64,000 bases of DNA from Archangium sp. Its GTDB lineage: Bacteria > Myxococcota > Myxococcia > Myxococcales > Myxococcaceae. The translations under genes were made by a program, and so were the position numbers. Position 1 is the first letter of the stretch. Each line of letters begins with the position of its first letter. Positions 8,507 to 15,807 of this stretch are shown piece by piece. The notes beneath the pieces were generated by a model. The model was not told where the DNA came from. It saw only the letters and a program-made list of their open reading frames with translations, and ran no database searches. Location of the stretch: NCBI GenBank assembly GCA_030681645.1, contig JAUXRX010000018.1, forward strand, positions 1 through 64,000, given 5' to 3'.

Positions 8507-8564
8507 TGACGCAGCGGACCCGGGCGTGGTACCACTGGGCGGTGTGCCTTCGTTCGGTGGCCTG
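8507..8564 (+). promoter_or_regulatory. Duplicated promoter box, copy 1 (copy 2 at 9069-9128)
   Basis: The stretch tgacgcagcgg...cgtggtacc...ctg...gccttcgttcgg occurs at 8507-8564 and again at 9069-9128. Both copies contain a GTGACG -35-like hexamer and a TACCAC or TACCTC -10-like hexamer about 18 bases apart. In copy 2 the ATG of the SRPBCC gene follows the -10 by 6 bases. In copy 1 the aligned position is a GTG at 8542, followed almost at once by the membrane protein gene. Confidence 0.55.
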
Positions 8565-8577
8565 CGGGCGCCACGCC

Positions 8578-9051
8578 GTGAAGTCGTTCGCGCTGGTGTT
8601 GGCCTTCGCCACTGTCGCCTCGGCGCAGCCCGTCGACGAGGCCCGGGGCGTGTCCGCGCCGAAGGCGCCCGCCGCCCGCAAGGTCCGTCGCGGTCTCCTC
8701 ATCGGCGGTATCGCGTCGCTCGGCACGCTCTACCTGGGCAGCGTGGTCGTCGCGGGGTTCAGCGTTCTCATCGCCGGGTCGTTGCCAGTGATCCCACCGG
8801 AGAGAAGCCCGCTCGTCACGCTCTTCATTCCAATCGCGGGGCCCTTCGCCGCGCTCGGAAATCCACGTAACCAGAACCCGGTGGGCGTCGCCCTGCTGGT
8901 GGCCAACGGTCTCGCGCAGCTCGCCGGAGCGACCCTAATCGTGCTCGGCCTGGTTGGGGACGAGGAGCCCGCGAAGGCCGCCGCCTGGCTGCTGACGCCG
9001 GGTGCGCCGGGCTCGGCCGCCGGGGCGAGTTTGACACTTCGCCTGCCTTGA
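8578..9051 (+). CDS. Secreted or membrane hypothetical protein, paralogue A
   Basis: 157 residues from GTG 8578, with a signal peptide (SFALVLAFATVASAQ), two or three hydrophobic segments and a beta-like end GASLTLRLP. It is a paralogue of the protein at 9731-10168. Shared stretches include LYLG, LFIPIAGPF and the NPRN/DPRN motif, plus the same ending. I chose GTG 8578 because the paralogue starts with the same GTG-AAG; GTG 8542 is an alternative. Function unknown. Confidence 0.6.
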   Translation: MKSFALVLAFATVASAQPVDEARGVSAPKAPAARKVRRGLLIGGIASLGTLYLGSVVVAGFSVLIAGSLPVIPPERSPLVTLFIPIAGPFAALGNPRNQNPVGVALLVANGLAQLAGATLIVLGLVGDEEPAKAAAWLLTPGAPGSAAGASLTLRLP

Positions 9052-9104
9052 TCGCGCGACCGGGGGGGTGACGCAGCGGGGGCCGATCGTGGTACCTCTG
9101 CGCG

Positions 9105-9734
9105 ATGCGCCTTCGTTCGGGTCTTCTGCTCTCGCTGCTCTGCTCCGCTGCCGCCTTCGCGCAGCCGGTCGAGTTTCCGAAGCTGACCGACGACGAGAAG
9201 AAGAAGCTCGACGCCGACGGGGTGGTCATTCACGAGCTCAAGCCCACCGACAACAAGGGCGTGTCCGCCGAATCGATCGGCGTCGTCGACGCGCCCCCCG
9301 CCGAGGTGTGGCCCATCGTCCGCGACTGCGAGCACTACTCGGCGTTCCTCCCCAGCACCAAGAGCAGCGCGCGCAAGGTCGAAGGCGAGGACCAGCTCTG
9401 CTTCGACGAGCTGAGCCTGCCCTTTCCGTTGGCCAACCTCTGGGCCGACACGAAGTCCGTCGAGCGCGAGGAACCGGCCGGGCACTTTCACCGGGCGTGG
9501 TCACTGGTGCGAGGCACCTACCGGCGCAACCGCGGCTCGTGGACGGTGCTGCCGTGGGGCTCCGAGGGGAAGAAGTCGCTGGTGGTGTACCTCATCGACT
9601 CCGACCCTTCGATCCTGGTGCCGGAGTTCATCCTCCGCGCAGCGCAAAGCGGCTCGCTGCCGCAGGTGTTCACGGGCATCCGCAAGCGGGTGAAGGCGCT
9701 CCGGGCCGCCTCCACGCCCGCGGTGGCGCAGTGA
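9105..9734 (+). CDS. Secreted SRPBCC/START-like lipid-binding-fold protein, copy 1
   Basis: 209 residues with a signal peptide (LLLSLLCSAAAFAQ). The body fits the SRPBCC (polyketide cyclase/START-like) fold: GVVDAPPAEVWPIVRDCEHY, AFLPSTKSS and a long C-terminal helix. Such proteins bind hydrophobic ligands in the envelope. It is closely related to 26944-27540 over its whole length (RDCEH, LPFPL.NLW.DTKSV, GSW.VLPWG, IDSDP). A TACCTC element at 9093-9098 sits 6 bases before the ATG without a Shine-Dalgarno, so translation may be leaderless. The next gene overlaps its stop (GTGA). Confidence 0.75.
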   Translation: MRLRSGLLLSLLCSAAAFAQPVEFPKLTDDEKKKLDADGVVIHELKPTDNKGVSAESIGVVDAPPAEVWPIVRDCEHYSAFLPSTKSSARKVEGEDQLCFDELSLPFPLANLWADTKSVEREEPAGHFHRAWSLVRGTYRRNRGSWTVLPWGSEGKKSLVVYLIDSDPSILVPEFILRAAQSGSLPQVFTGIRKRVKALRAASTPAVAQ

Positions 9735-10168
9735 AGGTGCTCGCGTTGTCGCTGATCCTCGTCGCGGCTGCCCAGGCCCAGGAGCGCCGCGGCGCGCCAG
9801 CCTCGCCCGCGAAGGTGAGCCGCGGGCTCATCGTGGGAAACGCCATCTCGCTCGGGCTGCTGTACCTGGGCAACGTCGGCACCGCCGTGGTGAGCGCGCT
9901 CGTGGCCAGCTCGCAGCCCGGGCAGACCAGTTCGCTCAACGGTCTCTTCATTCCCATCGCCGGGCCCTTCGTCGCGCTCGCCGACCCGCGCAATCACACC
10001 CCGCTGGCGGTCTTCGCGCTGGTCTTCGATGCGGTCGCCTACCTCACGAGCCTCACCGTGCTCACGGTGGCCATCGTCGTCGGGTCCTCGAAGTTGGCGC
10101 CGACCGCCTGGCTCAGCCCCGGCGCCGCGGGCGCTGCGGGTGCCACGTTGACCCTCCGGCTGCCGTAG
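9731..10168 (+). CDS. Secreted or membrane hypothetical protein, paralogue B
   Basis: 145 residues from a GTG overlapping the SRPBCC stop, so coupled to it. A signal peptide (LALSLILVAAAQAQ) is followed by hydrophobic segments, LYLGNVGTAVVSALV, the shared LFIPIAGPF motif and the ending ATLTLRLP. It is the paralogue of 8578-9051. The coupling suggests that the SRPBCC protein and this membrane protein act together at the envelope. Confidence 0.65.
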   Translation: MKVLALSLILVAAAQAQERRGAPASPAKVSRGLIVGNAISLGLLYLGNVGTAVVSALVASSQPGQTSSLNGLFIPIAGPFVALADPRNHTPLAVFALVFDAVAYLTSLTVLTVAIVVGSSKLAPTAWLSPGAAGAAGATLTLRLP

Positions 10169-10318
10169 GCGCGTGCAAAGCGCCGTTGCTTCGGCGCTGC
10201 GTGGTTCGCAGACAGCGGGCACATCGCCGCTCCATTTCACGGTGTCGGTCCTTTACAGTCTCCCAGTCATTGCGGGCGGTCACGCGAGGGCACCGGCGTT
10301 GCTTTACCCGCCGTTCCC

Positions 10319-11938
10319 TTGAGCACCTCGACCGAGACCCGCATCCCCACGCAGACGTTTCTCCTGCCGGGCCAGCAGTTCTGCATCGGGATGCCGTGGG
10401 AGCGCGCCGACCTGCCCACGAGAGGCCTGCCTCCCGCCGCGCCGAAGCTCGCCGCTGCGAAGCTGACGCTGCGTGACGACAAGGCGAAGGCCGACCCCTG
10501 CGAGGGCTGGGAGCTCGGCGCGTGCCGGGTGCTGCGCAGGCTCTCCGACGACTCCGCGCGAACGTTGCTCGCCGTGCGCACCGACGAGACCGACGGCGAG
10601 CAGCTGGTGGTGATGCGCAGGCTCGAGCTGCCCGAGGTGCTCGCCCGGGAAGCGCGCAACCACGCCGAGTGGGCCGGGCGCTATTCGCACCAGCACCTCG
10701 CGCGGGTCTTCGACTGCGAGGTCGGCGACGAGGGCGTGTTCTGGGTGACCGAGCTCTCGTCGGGCGCGACCCTCGCCGAGCTCGCCGCGCTGATGCGCCG
10801 CCAGGGCCAGGGCGTGCCGCTCGGCCTGACGCTGGCCATCGTGCAGGAGACCGCGCGGGCGCTCGCCGAGCTCCATTCCGCCGGCGCGGCCCACGGGCTC
10901 ATTCGCGACCAGAGCGTGGCGGTGACGCTCGAGGGCACGGCAAAGCTGCTCGACACCGGCCTCTTCCGCTGCCTCGGCCAGGGGGCGTCGTGGCTCGAGG
11001 TGCGCGAGGTGATGGGCCCCTACTTCGCGCCCGAGCAGCTGCTGGCGGGGCGGCTGCCTGACCCGAAGTCCGACGTCTATTCACTGGGTGTGGTGCTCTA
11101 CGAGGGCATCACCGGCGAGCAGGTGCGGCGGGGCAAGACCTTCGAGCAGCAGGTGAAGCTGGTGCAGAACGGCCACCTCATCGCGCCGTCGCGGCTCAAC
11201 GTGGCGGTGGGGCCCGCGCTCGACGAGGTGCTGCAGCGCGCCCTCTCGGCCGATCGCACCAGGCGGTACGCCAACGCCCGCGAGTTCGCCCAGGCGCTCG
11301 GCGAGGCCGCGTCGGCCTTCATGTGGCGGCCGAAGCTGCGCGCGCAGTTCGTCACCAAACACTTCGACGAGCGCCGCCGGCAGGACGAGGCGCTGCGCCA
11401 GACGCTGGCGAACATGCCTGCGCGCACGGCGACGCCGCTGGCCACCGCGTCGGTGCGCGCGCGCACGCTGGCGGAGGCGGCCATTCCCTCGCTCAAGCTG
11501 CCGCCGCTCTTCGTCTCGCCGCGCGGCGCGAGCCCCCGCCAGGCGCCGCGGCCGTCGGCTCCACGCCGTGCGCGCAAGGCCGCGTCGAATGGGACCCTCG
11601 CGCCGCTCGTCGCGCTCCTCGGTGCGGCGCTGGGCTTCGCGGCCAGCACGCTCGAACTCCCGCCTCAGCAGCTCGCCGGAGCCGTTCACCCCGAGCGGAG
11701 TCGAGAGGCGCCCGTGGTGGTGCGCCTGGCGCCGGTGATCCTCGAAGCCGAGACCGCGCCCGTCGAGCTCCAGCCCGTGCGCGTCATGGTCGAGCCTCCG
11801 TCCTTCACCTCTGCGCTCGCTTCGGTGCAGCCGCCCGCGGCGAAGGCGGTCGTGCGCAAGGTGAAGCGCGCGGTGCGCCGCTCGAAGGGCGACGACGTGC
11901 CGGTGCCGCCGTGGCTGGTGAAGCGCGGCCGTCGCTGA
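10319..11938 (+). CDS. Ser/Thr kinase-like protein, probable pseudokinase
   Basis: 539 residues from a TTG start. Residues of about 60-330 follow a protein-kinase layout: FAPEQLLAG and SDVYSLGVVLYEGITGE match the APE and subdomain IX motifs. The catalytic residues are lost. The ATP-binding Lys position reads VMRRLE, the HRDLKPxN loop reads HGLIRDQSV, and DFG reads LDTG. A hydrophobic span near 425-445 (LAPLVALLGAALGFAASTLE) precedes a basic C-terminal tail. It probably works as a scaffold or receptor, not a phosphotransferase (inference). The exact start is uncertain because the first ATG is 25 codons in. The 150 bases upstream are non-coding. Confidence 0.75.
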   Translation: MSTSTETRIPTQTFLLPGQQFCIGMPWERADLPTRGLPPAAPKLAAAKLTLRDDKAKADPCEGWELGACRVLRRLSDDSARTLLAVRTDETDGEQLVVMRRLELPEVLAREARNHAEWAGRYSHQHLARVFDCEVGDEGVFWVTELSSGATLAELAALMRRQGQGVPLGLTLAIVQETARALAELHSAGAAHGLIRDQSVAVTLEGTAKLLDTGLFRCLGQGASWLEVREVMGPYFAPEQLLAGRLPDPKSDVYSLGVVLYEGITGEQVRRGKTFEQQVKLVQNGHLIAPSRLNVAVGPALDEVLQRALSADRTRRYANAREFAQALGEAASAFMWRPKLRAQFVTKHFDERRRQDEALRQTLANMPARTATPLATASVRARTLAEAAIPSLKLPPLFVSPRGASPRQAPRPSAPRRARKAASNGTLAPLVALLGAALGFAASTLELPPQQLAGAVHPERSREAPVVVRLAPVILEAETAPVELQPVRVMVEPPSFTSALASVQPPAAKAVVRKVKRAVRRSKGDDVPVPPWLVKRGRR

Positions 11939-12081
11939 GCGGCTGTCTCCCTCTCCGGAGCGAGGAGAGGGCGAACCCAGACCGAGAAACGCCGAGGTGA
12001 CGGCTCGCGGGGCCTGCTGGTGACTTCGCTCGCCCCTGTGGTCAGATGCGCCAGCCGTCGACCCTGACTCGAGGAGCCACC
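11939..12081. other. Short intergenic region with a weak hairpin repeat and a ribosome binding site
   Basis: Bases 11943-11970 form a degenerate copy of the CCCTCTCC...GGAGAGGG hairpin, likely the 3' end signal of the pseudokinase. GAGGAG at 12071-12076 is a good Shine-Dalgarno for ATG 12082 and decides the start of the graspetide precursor over the upstream in-frame ATG at 12046. Confidence 0.5.
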
Positions 12082-13080
12082 ATGCCCCGCATCGCCAGTC
12101 GTCCCCCGCCGCGTCCCATCGCGGATCGCACCCCTGCCGTGAAGCCGGACCTGCGCAAGCAGATCAAGGCCAGCTTCGAGAAGCTGAGCAAGGGAGGGAA
12201 GCTCGACTTCGGTCCTCCGCCCAAAGGCGACAGCTACGTGCGCGTTCCGCTCAAGGCGGGGAAGGGTGATCAGTACGGCTTCACCGCGTTGATCCCGATC
12301 GGTGGCGACAAGGCGGCGCGCGACCCGAACAAGGCGGGCGGCTTCCTGCTCGAGCGCAGCGGCGGGCTCGCCGGCCGCAAGGACGTCGCGGGGCCGTTCA
12401 CGTTCGACGGGAAGAAGCTGGGCAAGCCGGCCCCGTTCTTCGAGCGGTTCCTCGAGGGCCAGAAGGGCCCCGGCAACGTGACCACGATGCGCTACCCCTC
12501 GGACAACGAAGGGATCGAGCCGGGCAAGCCGGGCAAGCCGCCCGGTGGCGCGGTGACGATGCGCTACCCGTCGGACAACGAAGGCATCGAGCCGGGCAAG
12601 CCTGGCATGCCGCCCGGTGGCGCGGTGACGATGCGCTACCCGTCGGACAACGAGGGCATCGATTCGGCGCCTACCAGGCCGGGCACCGGCGTGACCACGA
12701 AGCGCTTCCCGTCGGATGACGAGGCCACCACGCCGACCAAGCCGGGCACGGGCGTGACCACGAAGCGCTATCCGTCGGATGAAGACGCGGCGCCGACGAT
12801 CAAGCCGAAGCCGCCCGGTGGCGTGACCACGATGCGCTACCCGTCGGACAACGAGGGCGACATCAACCCGGTGAAGCCGCCGCCCGGTGGCGTGACCACG
12901 ATGCGCTACCCGTCGGACAACGAGGGCGACATCAACCCGGTCAAGCCGCCGCCCGGGGGCGTGACCACCATGCGCTACCCGTCGGACAACGAGGGCGACA
13001 TCAACCCGGTCAAGCCGCCGCGCGGGGGCGTGACCACGATGCGCTTCCCGTCTGACAACGAAGACGGCGGCGTGCGCTGA
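12082..13080 (+). CDS. Multicore graspetide precursor with microviridin-type leader and nine marinostatin-like cores
   Basis: 332 residues. Residues 1-116 are a basic, Lys/Gly/Pro-rich N-terminal region of unknown role. Residues 117-127 are APFFERFLEGQ, close to the PFFARFLE helix that microviridin ligases recognise. From residue 133 nine cores follow, each T(T)[MK]R[YF]PSD[NDE][ED], starting at V133, V158, V182, V204, V225, V248, V271, V294 and V317. They are separated by Gly/Pro-rich linkers of about 10-13 residues. TMRYPSD is the heart of marinostatin (FATMRYPSDSDE), a serine-protease inhibitor with Thr-Asp and Ser-Asp ester bonds, and the same Thr, Ser and acidic positions are present here. 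The ATP-grasp ligase gene starts 3 bases after the stop. Confidence 0.92.
   Translation: MPRIASRPPPRPIADRTPAVKPDLRKQIKASFEKLSKGGKLDFGPPPKGDSYVRVPLKAGKGDQYGFTALIPIGGDKAARDPNKAGGFLLERSGGLAGRKDVAGPFTFDGKKLGKPAPFFERFLEGQKGPGNVTTMRYPSDNEGIEPGKPGKPPGGAVTMRYPSDNEGIEPGKPGMPPGGAVTMRYPSDNEGIDSAPTRPGTGVTTKRFPSDDEATTPTKPGTGVTTKRYPSDEDAAPTIKPKPPGGVTTMRYPSDNEGDINPVKPPPGGVTTMRYPSDNEGDINPVKPPPGGVTTMRYPSDNEGDINPVKPPRGGVTTMRFPSDNEDGGVR
12478..13077 (+). repeat. Tandem coding repeats (nine cores; last units about 69 bp)
   Basis: The units are 75, 72, 66, 63, 69, 69, 69 and 69 bases apart. Units 6-8 are nearly identical at DNA level, which points to recent tandem duplication. Units 4 and 5 have diverged and carry K-R in place of M-R at the expected inhibitor reactive site. 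These are coding repeats inside the precursor, not a CRISPR array. Confidence 0.9.
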
Positions 13081-13083
13081 CCT

Positions 13084-14076
13084 TTGCGTGTGCTGCTGGT
13101 CACCCACAGCGGTGACAACGAGAGCATCGAGCTGGTGAGCCGGGCGCTGGTGCGACGTCGGCACACGCCCATTCGCCTCGACACCGATCAGTACCCGACG
13201 TCGGTGCAGGTCTCGTCTGAGCTGGTGGGGCGGCGCTCGCGCCGCTGGCTCACCGCGAACGGGAAGACCTTCGATCTCCAGCAGGTGGGCGCGCTCTGGT
13301 ACCGGCGCTACTACGTCGGCTGGGCACTGCCGGAAGAGCTCGGTGACACGCGGCCGGCCTGCGTCGACGAGTCGCGCCGCACGCTCTACGGCACCATCGC
13401 CTCGCTCGGGTGTTTTCAGCTCGATCCGCTGCGCGCGGTGCGGCGGTGCGACCACAAGGAACTGCAGCTCGAGCGCGCGCGGGACTTCGGGCTCGACGTG
13501 CCCCGCACCCTCTCCACCAACGATCCCGAGGCGGTGCGCTCGTTCGCGCGCACGGTGAAGGTGCCGCTGATCACCAAGATGCAGCACTCGTTCGCCATCT
13601 ACCGCGAGGGCCAGGAGCAGGTCGTCTTCACCACCGCGCTCACCGGGGACGATCTGCAGCGGCTCGACGGGCTCGAGTATTCGCCGATGACCTTCCAGGA
13701 AAAGGTGCCGCGGCGCCTCGAGCTGCGCGCCACCGTGGTGGGCAAGCGCGTGTTCACCGCGTCGATCGACGCGAAGCTGCTCGAGAACAGCGGCGTCGAC
13801 TGGCGGCGCGACGGGCTCGAGCTGCTGGAGCAGTGGAAGCCGTACACCCTGCCACGCGCGGTGGAGCGCTCGCTCTTGCGCCTGACGAAGTGGTTCGGGC
13901 TCAACTACGCGGCGGCCGACTTCATCGTCACGCCCGAGGGGCGGCACCTGTTCCTCGAGATCAACGCGGGCGGTGAGTTCTTCTGGTTGCAGCGCACGCC
14001 CGGGTTACCCATCGCCGAGGCGCTGGCCGAGGTGCTCACCACGCCGTCAGCGAGGGCCTGCGCGCTCGAGGCGTAA
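13084..14076 (+). CDS. MvdD/MdnC-family ATP-grasp graspetide ligase
   Basis: 330 residues from a TTG start 3 bases after the precursor stop. It has the ATP-grasp peptide-ligase layout of the microviridin family. The N-terminal part is RVLLVTHSGDNESIELVSRA and the central part includes DHKELQLERARDFGLDVPRT. The ATP/metal-binding C-terminal part includes ADFIVTPEGRHLFLEINAGG and EFFWLQRTPGLPIAEALAEV. Such enzymes activate Asp/Glu side chains with ATP and join them to Thr/Ser (esters) or Lys (lactams) of the core. Only one ligase is present, the cores lack a suitable Lys acceptor after the PSD motif, and no acetyltransferase or transporter gene is adjacent. An ester-only product is expected. Its target is the precursor just upstream. 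Confidence 0.92.
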   Translation: MRVLLVTHSGDNESIELVSRALVRRRHTPIRLDTDQYPTSVQVSSELVGRRSRRWLTANGKTFDLQQVGALWYRRYYVGWALPEELGDTRPACVDESRRTLYGTIASLGCFQLDPLRAVRRCDHKELQLERARDFGLDVPRTLSTNDPEAVRSFARTVKVPLITKMQHSFAIYREGQEQVVFTTALTGDDLQRLDGLEYSPMTFQEKVPRRLELRATVVGKRVFTASIDAKLLENSGVDWRRDGLELLEQWKPYTLPRAVERSLLRLTKWFGLNYAAADFIVTPEGRHLFLEINAGGEFFWLQRTPGLPIAEALAEVLTTPSARACALEA

Positions 14077-14078
14077 GA

Positions 14079-14127
14079 CCTCTCCCTTCGAAGCGGGGAG
14101 AGATCGGCCGCAGGCCGGGTGAGGGGC
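14079..14127. repeat. Dispersed hairpin repeat, copy 2
   Basis: The copy reads CCTCTCCCTTCGAAGCGGGG and continues to a GGCCGGGTGAGGGGC flank, inverted relative to copy 1. It follows the ligase stop by a few bases and may end the graspetide transcript. The rest of the gap to 14352 holds no gene that I can support. Confidence 0.65.
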
Positions 14128-14352
14128 GCTTCGAGCGCTCGGCCCTTCACGCAGCGGACTGTTGAAGAAGGGCCCTCGACTTCGCTCGGGCTGAGCGGTT
14201 GGGGCCGGTTCCTTTCACGCCGAGCAGAGTCGAGGCGCCCAACGCGAGCACCTCGCGGCGCCTTCGCTTCTACGCGATGGAACGCGCGCACGGATGTGGT
14301 CCACCCGGTACAGGCTCGACCGGCGAGACACTTCCGCGCAGAGTGGCGGCCG

Positions 14353-14979
14353 ATGGCGAACTGGTCGTTGAAGGTCGGGCACTGGCGGGGCGTACCGATT
14401 CGCGTGCATGCGTCGACGCCGGTGGGGCTCTACGTGTTCTCCGGCTTTCGCTTCGACCCGGTGTGGTGGGCCTGCGCGCTCGGGCTGGTGCTGCTGCACG
14501 AGCTCGGTCACGCGCTCGTGGTGCGGATGGTGGGCGGCCGGGCGACCGAGGTGATGCTCACCGGCTTCGGCGGTCACTGCGCCTGGACGGGAGAGGTCTC
14601 TCCCCTCGGCCGCGCGGGGATCGCCTGCGGTGGCGTGGCGGCGCAGCTGATCCTGCTCATGGTCGCGCTGGTCGGCAGCGGGCTGGGGCTGGTGCCCGCG
14701 GGCGGGGTGGCCAACACCGTGCTGTGGGCCGCGACGATGTCGAACGCGTGGCTCATCGGGGTCAACCTGCTGCCCATCTCGCCGCTCGACGGCGCGGAGG
14801 CCTGGGCGTTCCCGTATCGCCTCGGGCAGGTCGCGCGGCGCAAGCTCACCACCCATCGCAACGTGGTGCGACTCGACGGCGAGCCGATGGAGACGGGTGG
14901 GGCGGGAGCGAAGGAGCAGGCGAAGAACCTCGCGGCGCAGCTGCTGCAGAACGCGCGGAAGGGGGAAGACGAGCCGTGA
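14353..14979 (+). CDS. M50 (S2P-like) membrane metalloprotease
   Basis: 208 residues. The zinc motif HELGH (His49, Glu50, His53) lies in a hydrophobic segment, and NLLPISPLDGAEAW supplies the third ligand (the NxxPxxPLDG motif of the family). About four membrane spans are present. The family cleaves membrane proteins within the bilayer or matures membrane-linked substrates. ATG 14353 begins MANWSLKVGHWRGVPIRVH, the usual start of short M50 proteins. It is coupled (GTGA) to the small membrane gene downstream. It lies 276 bases after the graspetide ligase, beyond a hairpin, so I do not assign it to that pathway with confidence. Confidence 0.85.
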   Translation: MANWSLKVGHWRGVPIRVHASTPVGLYVFSGFRFDPVWWACALGLVLLHELGHALVVRMVGGRATEVMLTGFGGHCAWTGEVSPLGRAGIACGGVAAQLILLMVALVGSGLGLVPAGGVANTVLWAATMSNAWLIGVNLLPISPLDGAEAWAFPYRLGQVARRKLTTHRNVVRLDGEPMETGGAGAKEQAKNLAAQLLQNARKGEDEP

Positions 14980-15233
14980 ACACGATCGTCACGCTGCTGC
15001 TGGTGTTGGGCGCGGCGTTCATCGTCGTGTTCCTGCTCGGCTTCGCGCAGCGCCCGCCGGACCCGATCAAGCGGTTGAAGGAGCGTTTCATCACGCTGTC
15101 GCGCCTGTCCCGCAGCCAGGCAGAGGTCGAGTTGCTCGATCGCGTCGAGGCGTTGGCTGAGCGTTTTCCGGGCAAGAGCTACGCCTGGTACGTCGAGTGG
15201 CTGGTGACCGATCTCGAGCGAGCCAAGCGCTGA
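14976..15233 (+). CDS. Small single-span membrane protein
   Basis: 85 residues from a GTG overlapping the M50 stop. One N-terminal membrane span (IVTLLLVLGAAFIVVFLLGF) is followed by a charged helical tail (RLSRSQAEVELLDRVEALAE). Coupling to the protease suggests a partner or regulator. I do not recognise the family. Confidence 0.65.
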   Translation: MNTIVTLLLVLGAAFIVVFLLGFAQRPPDPIKRLKERFITLSRLSRSQAEVELLDRVEALAERFPGKSYAWYVEWLVTDLERAKR

Positions 15234-15240
15234 TCGTGCC

Positions 15241-15278
15241 TCCCTCTCCCCGAGGGGGAGAGGGTCGGGGAGAGGGCC
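15241..15278. repeat. Dispersed hairpin repeat, loose copy
   Basis: TCCCTCTCCCCGAGGGGGAGAGGG followed by TCGGGGAGAGGGCC. It sits between two convergent genes and could serve both as a bidirectional 3' hairpin. Confidence 0.55.
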
Positions 15279-15290
15279 AACAGTTGCTCT

Positions 15291-15782
15291 CTACTTCCCC
15301 TGAGGCACCACCGTGAAGATCTCCGCGTCACTGAGCGCGAGCACCTTGCGGCCATTCTCCCGCGACTTCTCGTACGGGAGATTGATGAAGGCCTTGATGA
15401 ACGACTCGGTGGGCTTGAGCACGACCCTCTGGCCGGTGGAGCGCTTGAGGTAGACGGTCTCGAGTCCCTCGAGTGGTGCCTCGACCCAACGCAGCGAGAG
15501 CTTGCCCACACTCACCTTCGTGGCGGCCTGCGCGCCGTCGGCGATGCACGAGAACTGCACCATCTTCGGCGAGTGATGCTCGACCTCGAGGTCGAAGCTG
15601 CCCGGCTCGAGCGCGAGCACCTTGAGCGCGTGCTGGGCCATGCGGAAGCCGGCGACGGCGAACGGGCCCGAGCCGCCGTGCACTGCCGCGACCTGGTCGA
15701 GCTTCGCCTCGACGTCTCCTGGCTTCGGCTGGGCCTGCGCCGCCGTAGCGAGCAGCAGCAGGAGAAGGAGTGCGAGTCTCAT
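15291..15782 (-). CDS. Secreted FmdE-like protein
   Basis: 163 residues with a clear signal peptide (LALLLLLLLATAAQAQ). VHGGSGPFAVAGFRMAQHAL, then HHSPKMVQFSCIADGAQAAT and VSVGKLSLRW, follows the pattern of the FmdE domain (formylmethanofuran dehydrogenase subunit E). In bacterial homologues this domain is often a stand-alone secreted metal- or ligand-binding protein. The usual Cys of the N-terminal motif is replaced (GGSGP), so metal binding may differ. The ligand is unknown. Confidence 0.6.
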   Translation of the reverse strand: MRLALLLLLLLATAAQAQPKPGDVEAKLDQVAAVHGGSGPFAVAGFRMAQHALKVLALEPGSFDLEVEHHSPKMVQFSCIADGAQAATKVSVGKLSLRWVEAPLEGLETVYLKRSTGQRVVLKPTESFIKAFINLPYEKSRENGRKVLALSDAEIFTVVPQGK

Positions 15783-15807
15783 ACGGTCATCGTCGCACGG
15801 GGGGCGC

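Noticed and set aside
12478..13077. CRISPR-like spacing of repeats
   Set aside because: Repeats are in-frame coding units of 63-75 bp with no unique spacers, and no cas genes are present.
11686..13947. Long minus-strand open frame (753 residues) across the graspetide locus
   Set aside because: It is the antisense shadow of the repeated precursor and the ligase. It is Arg/His-rich without domains, and codon bias belongs to the plus strand.
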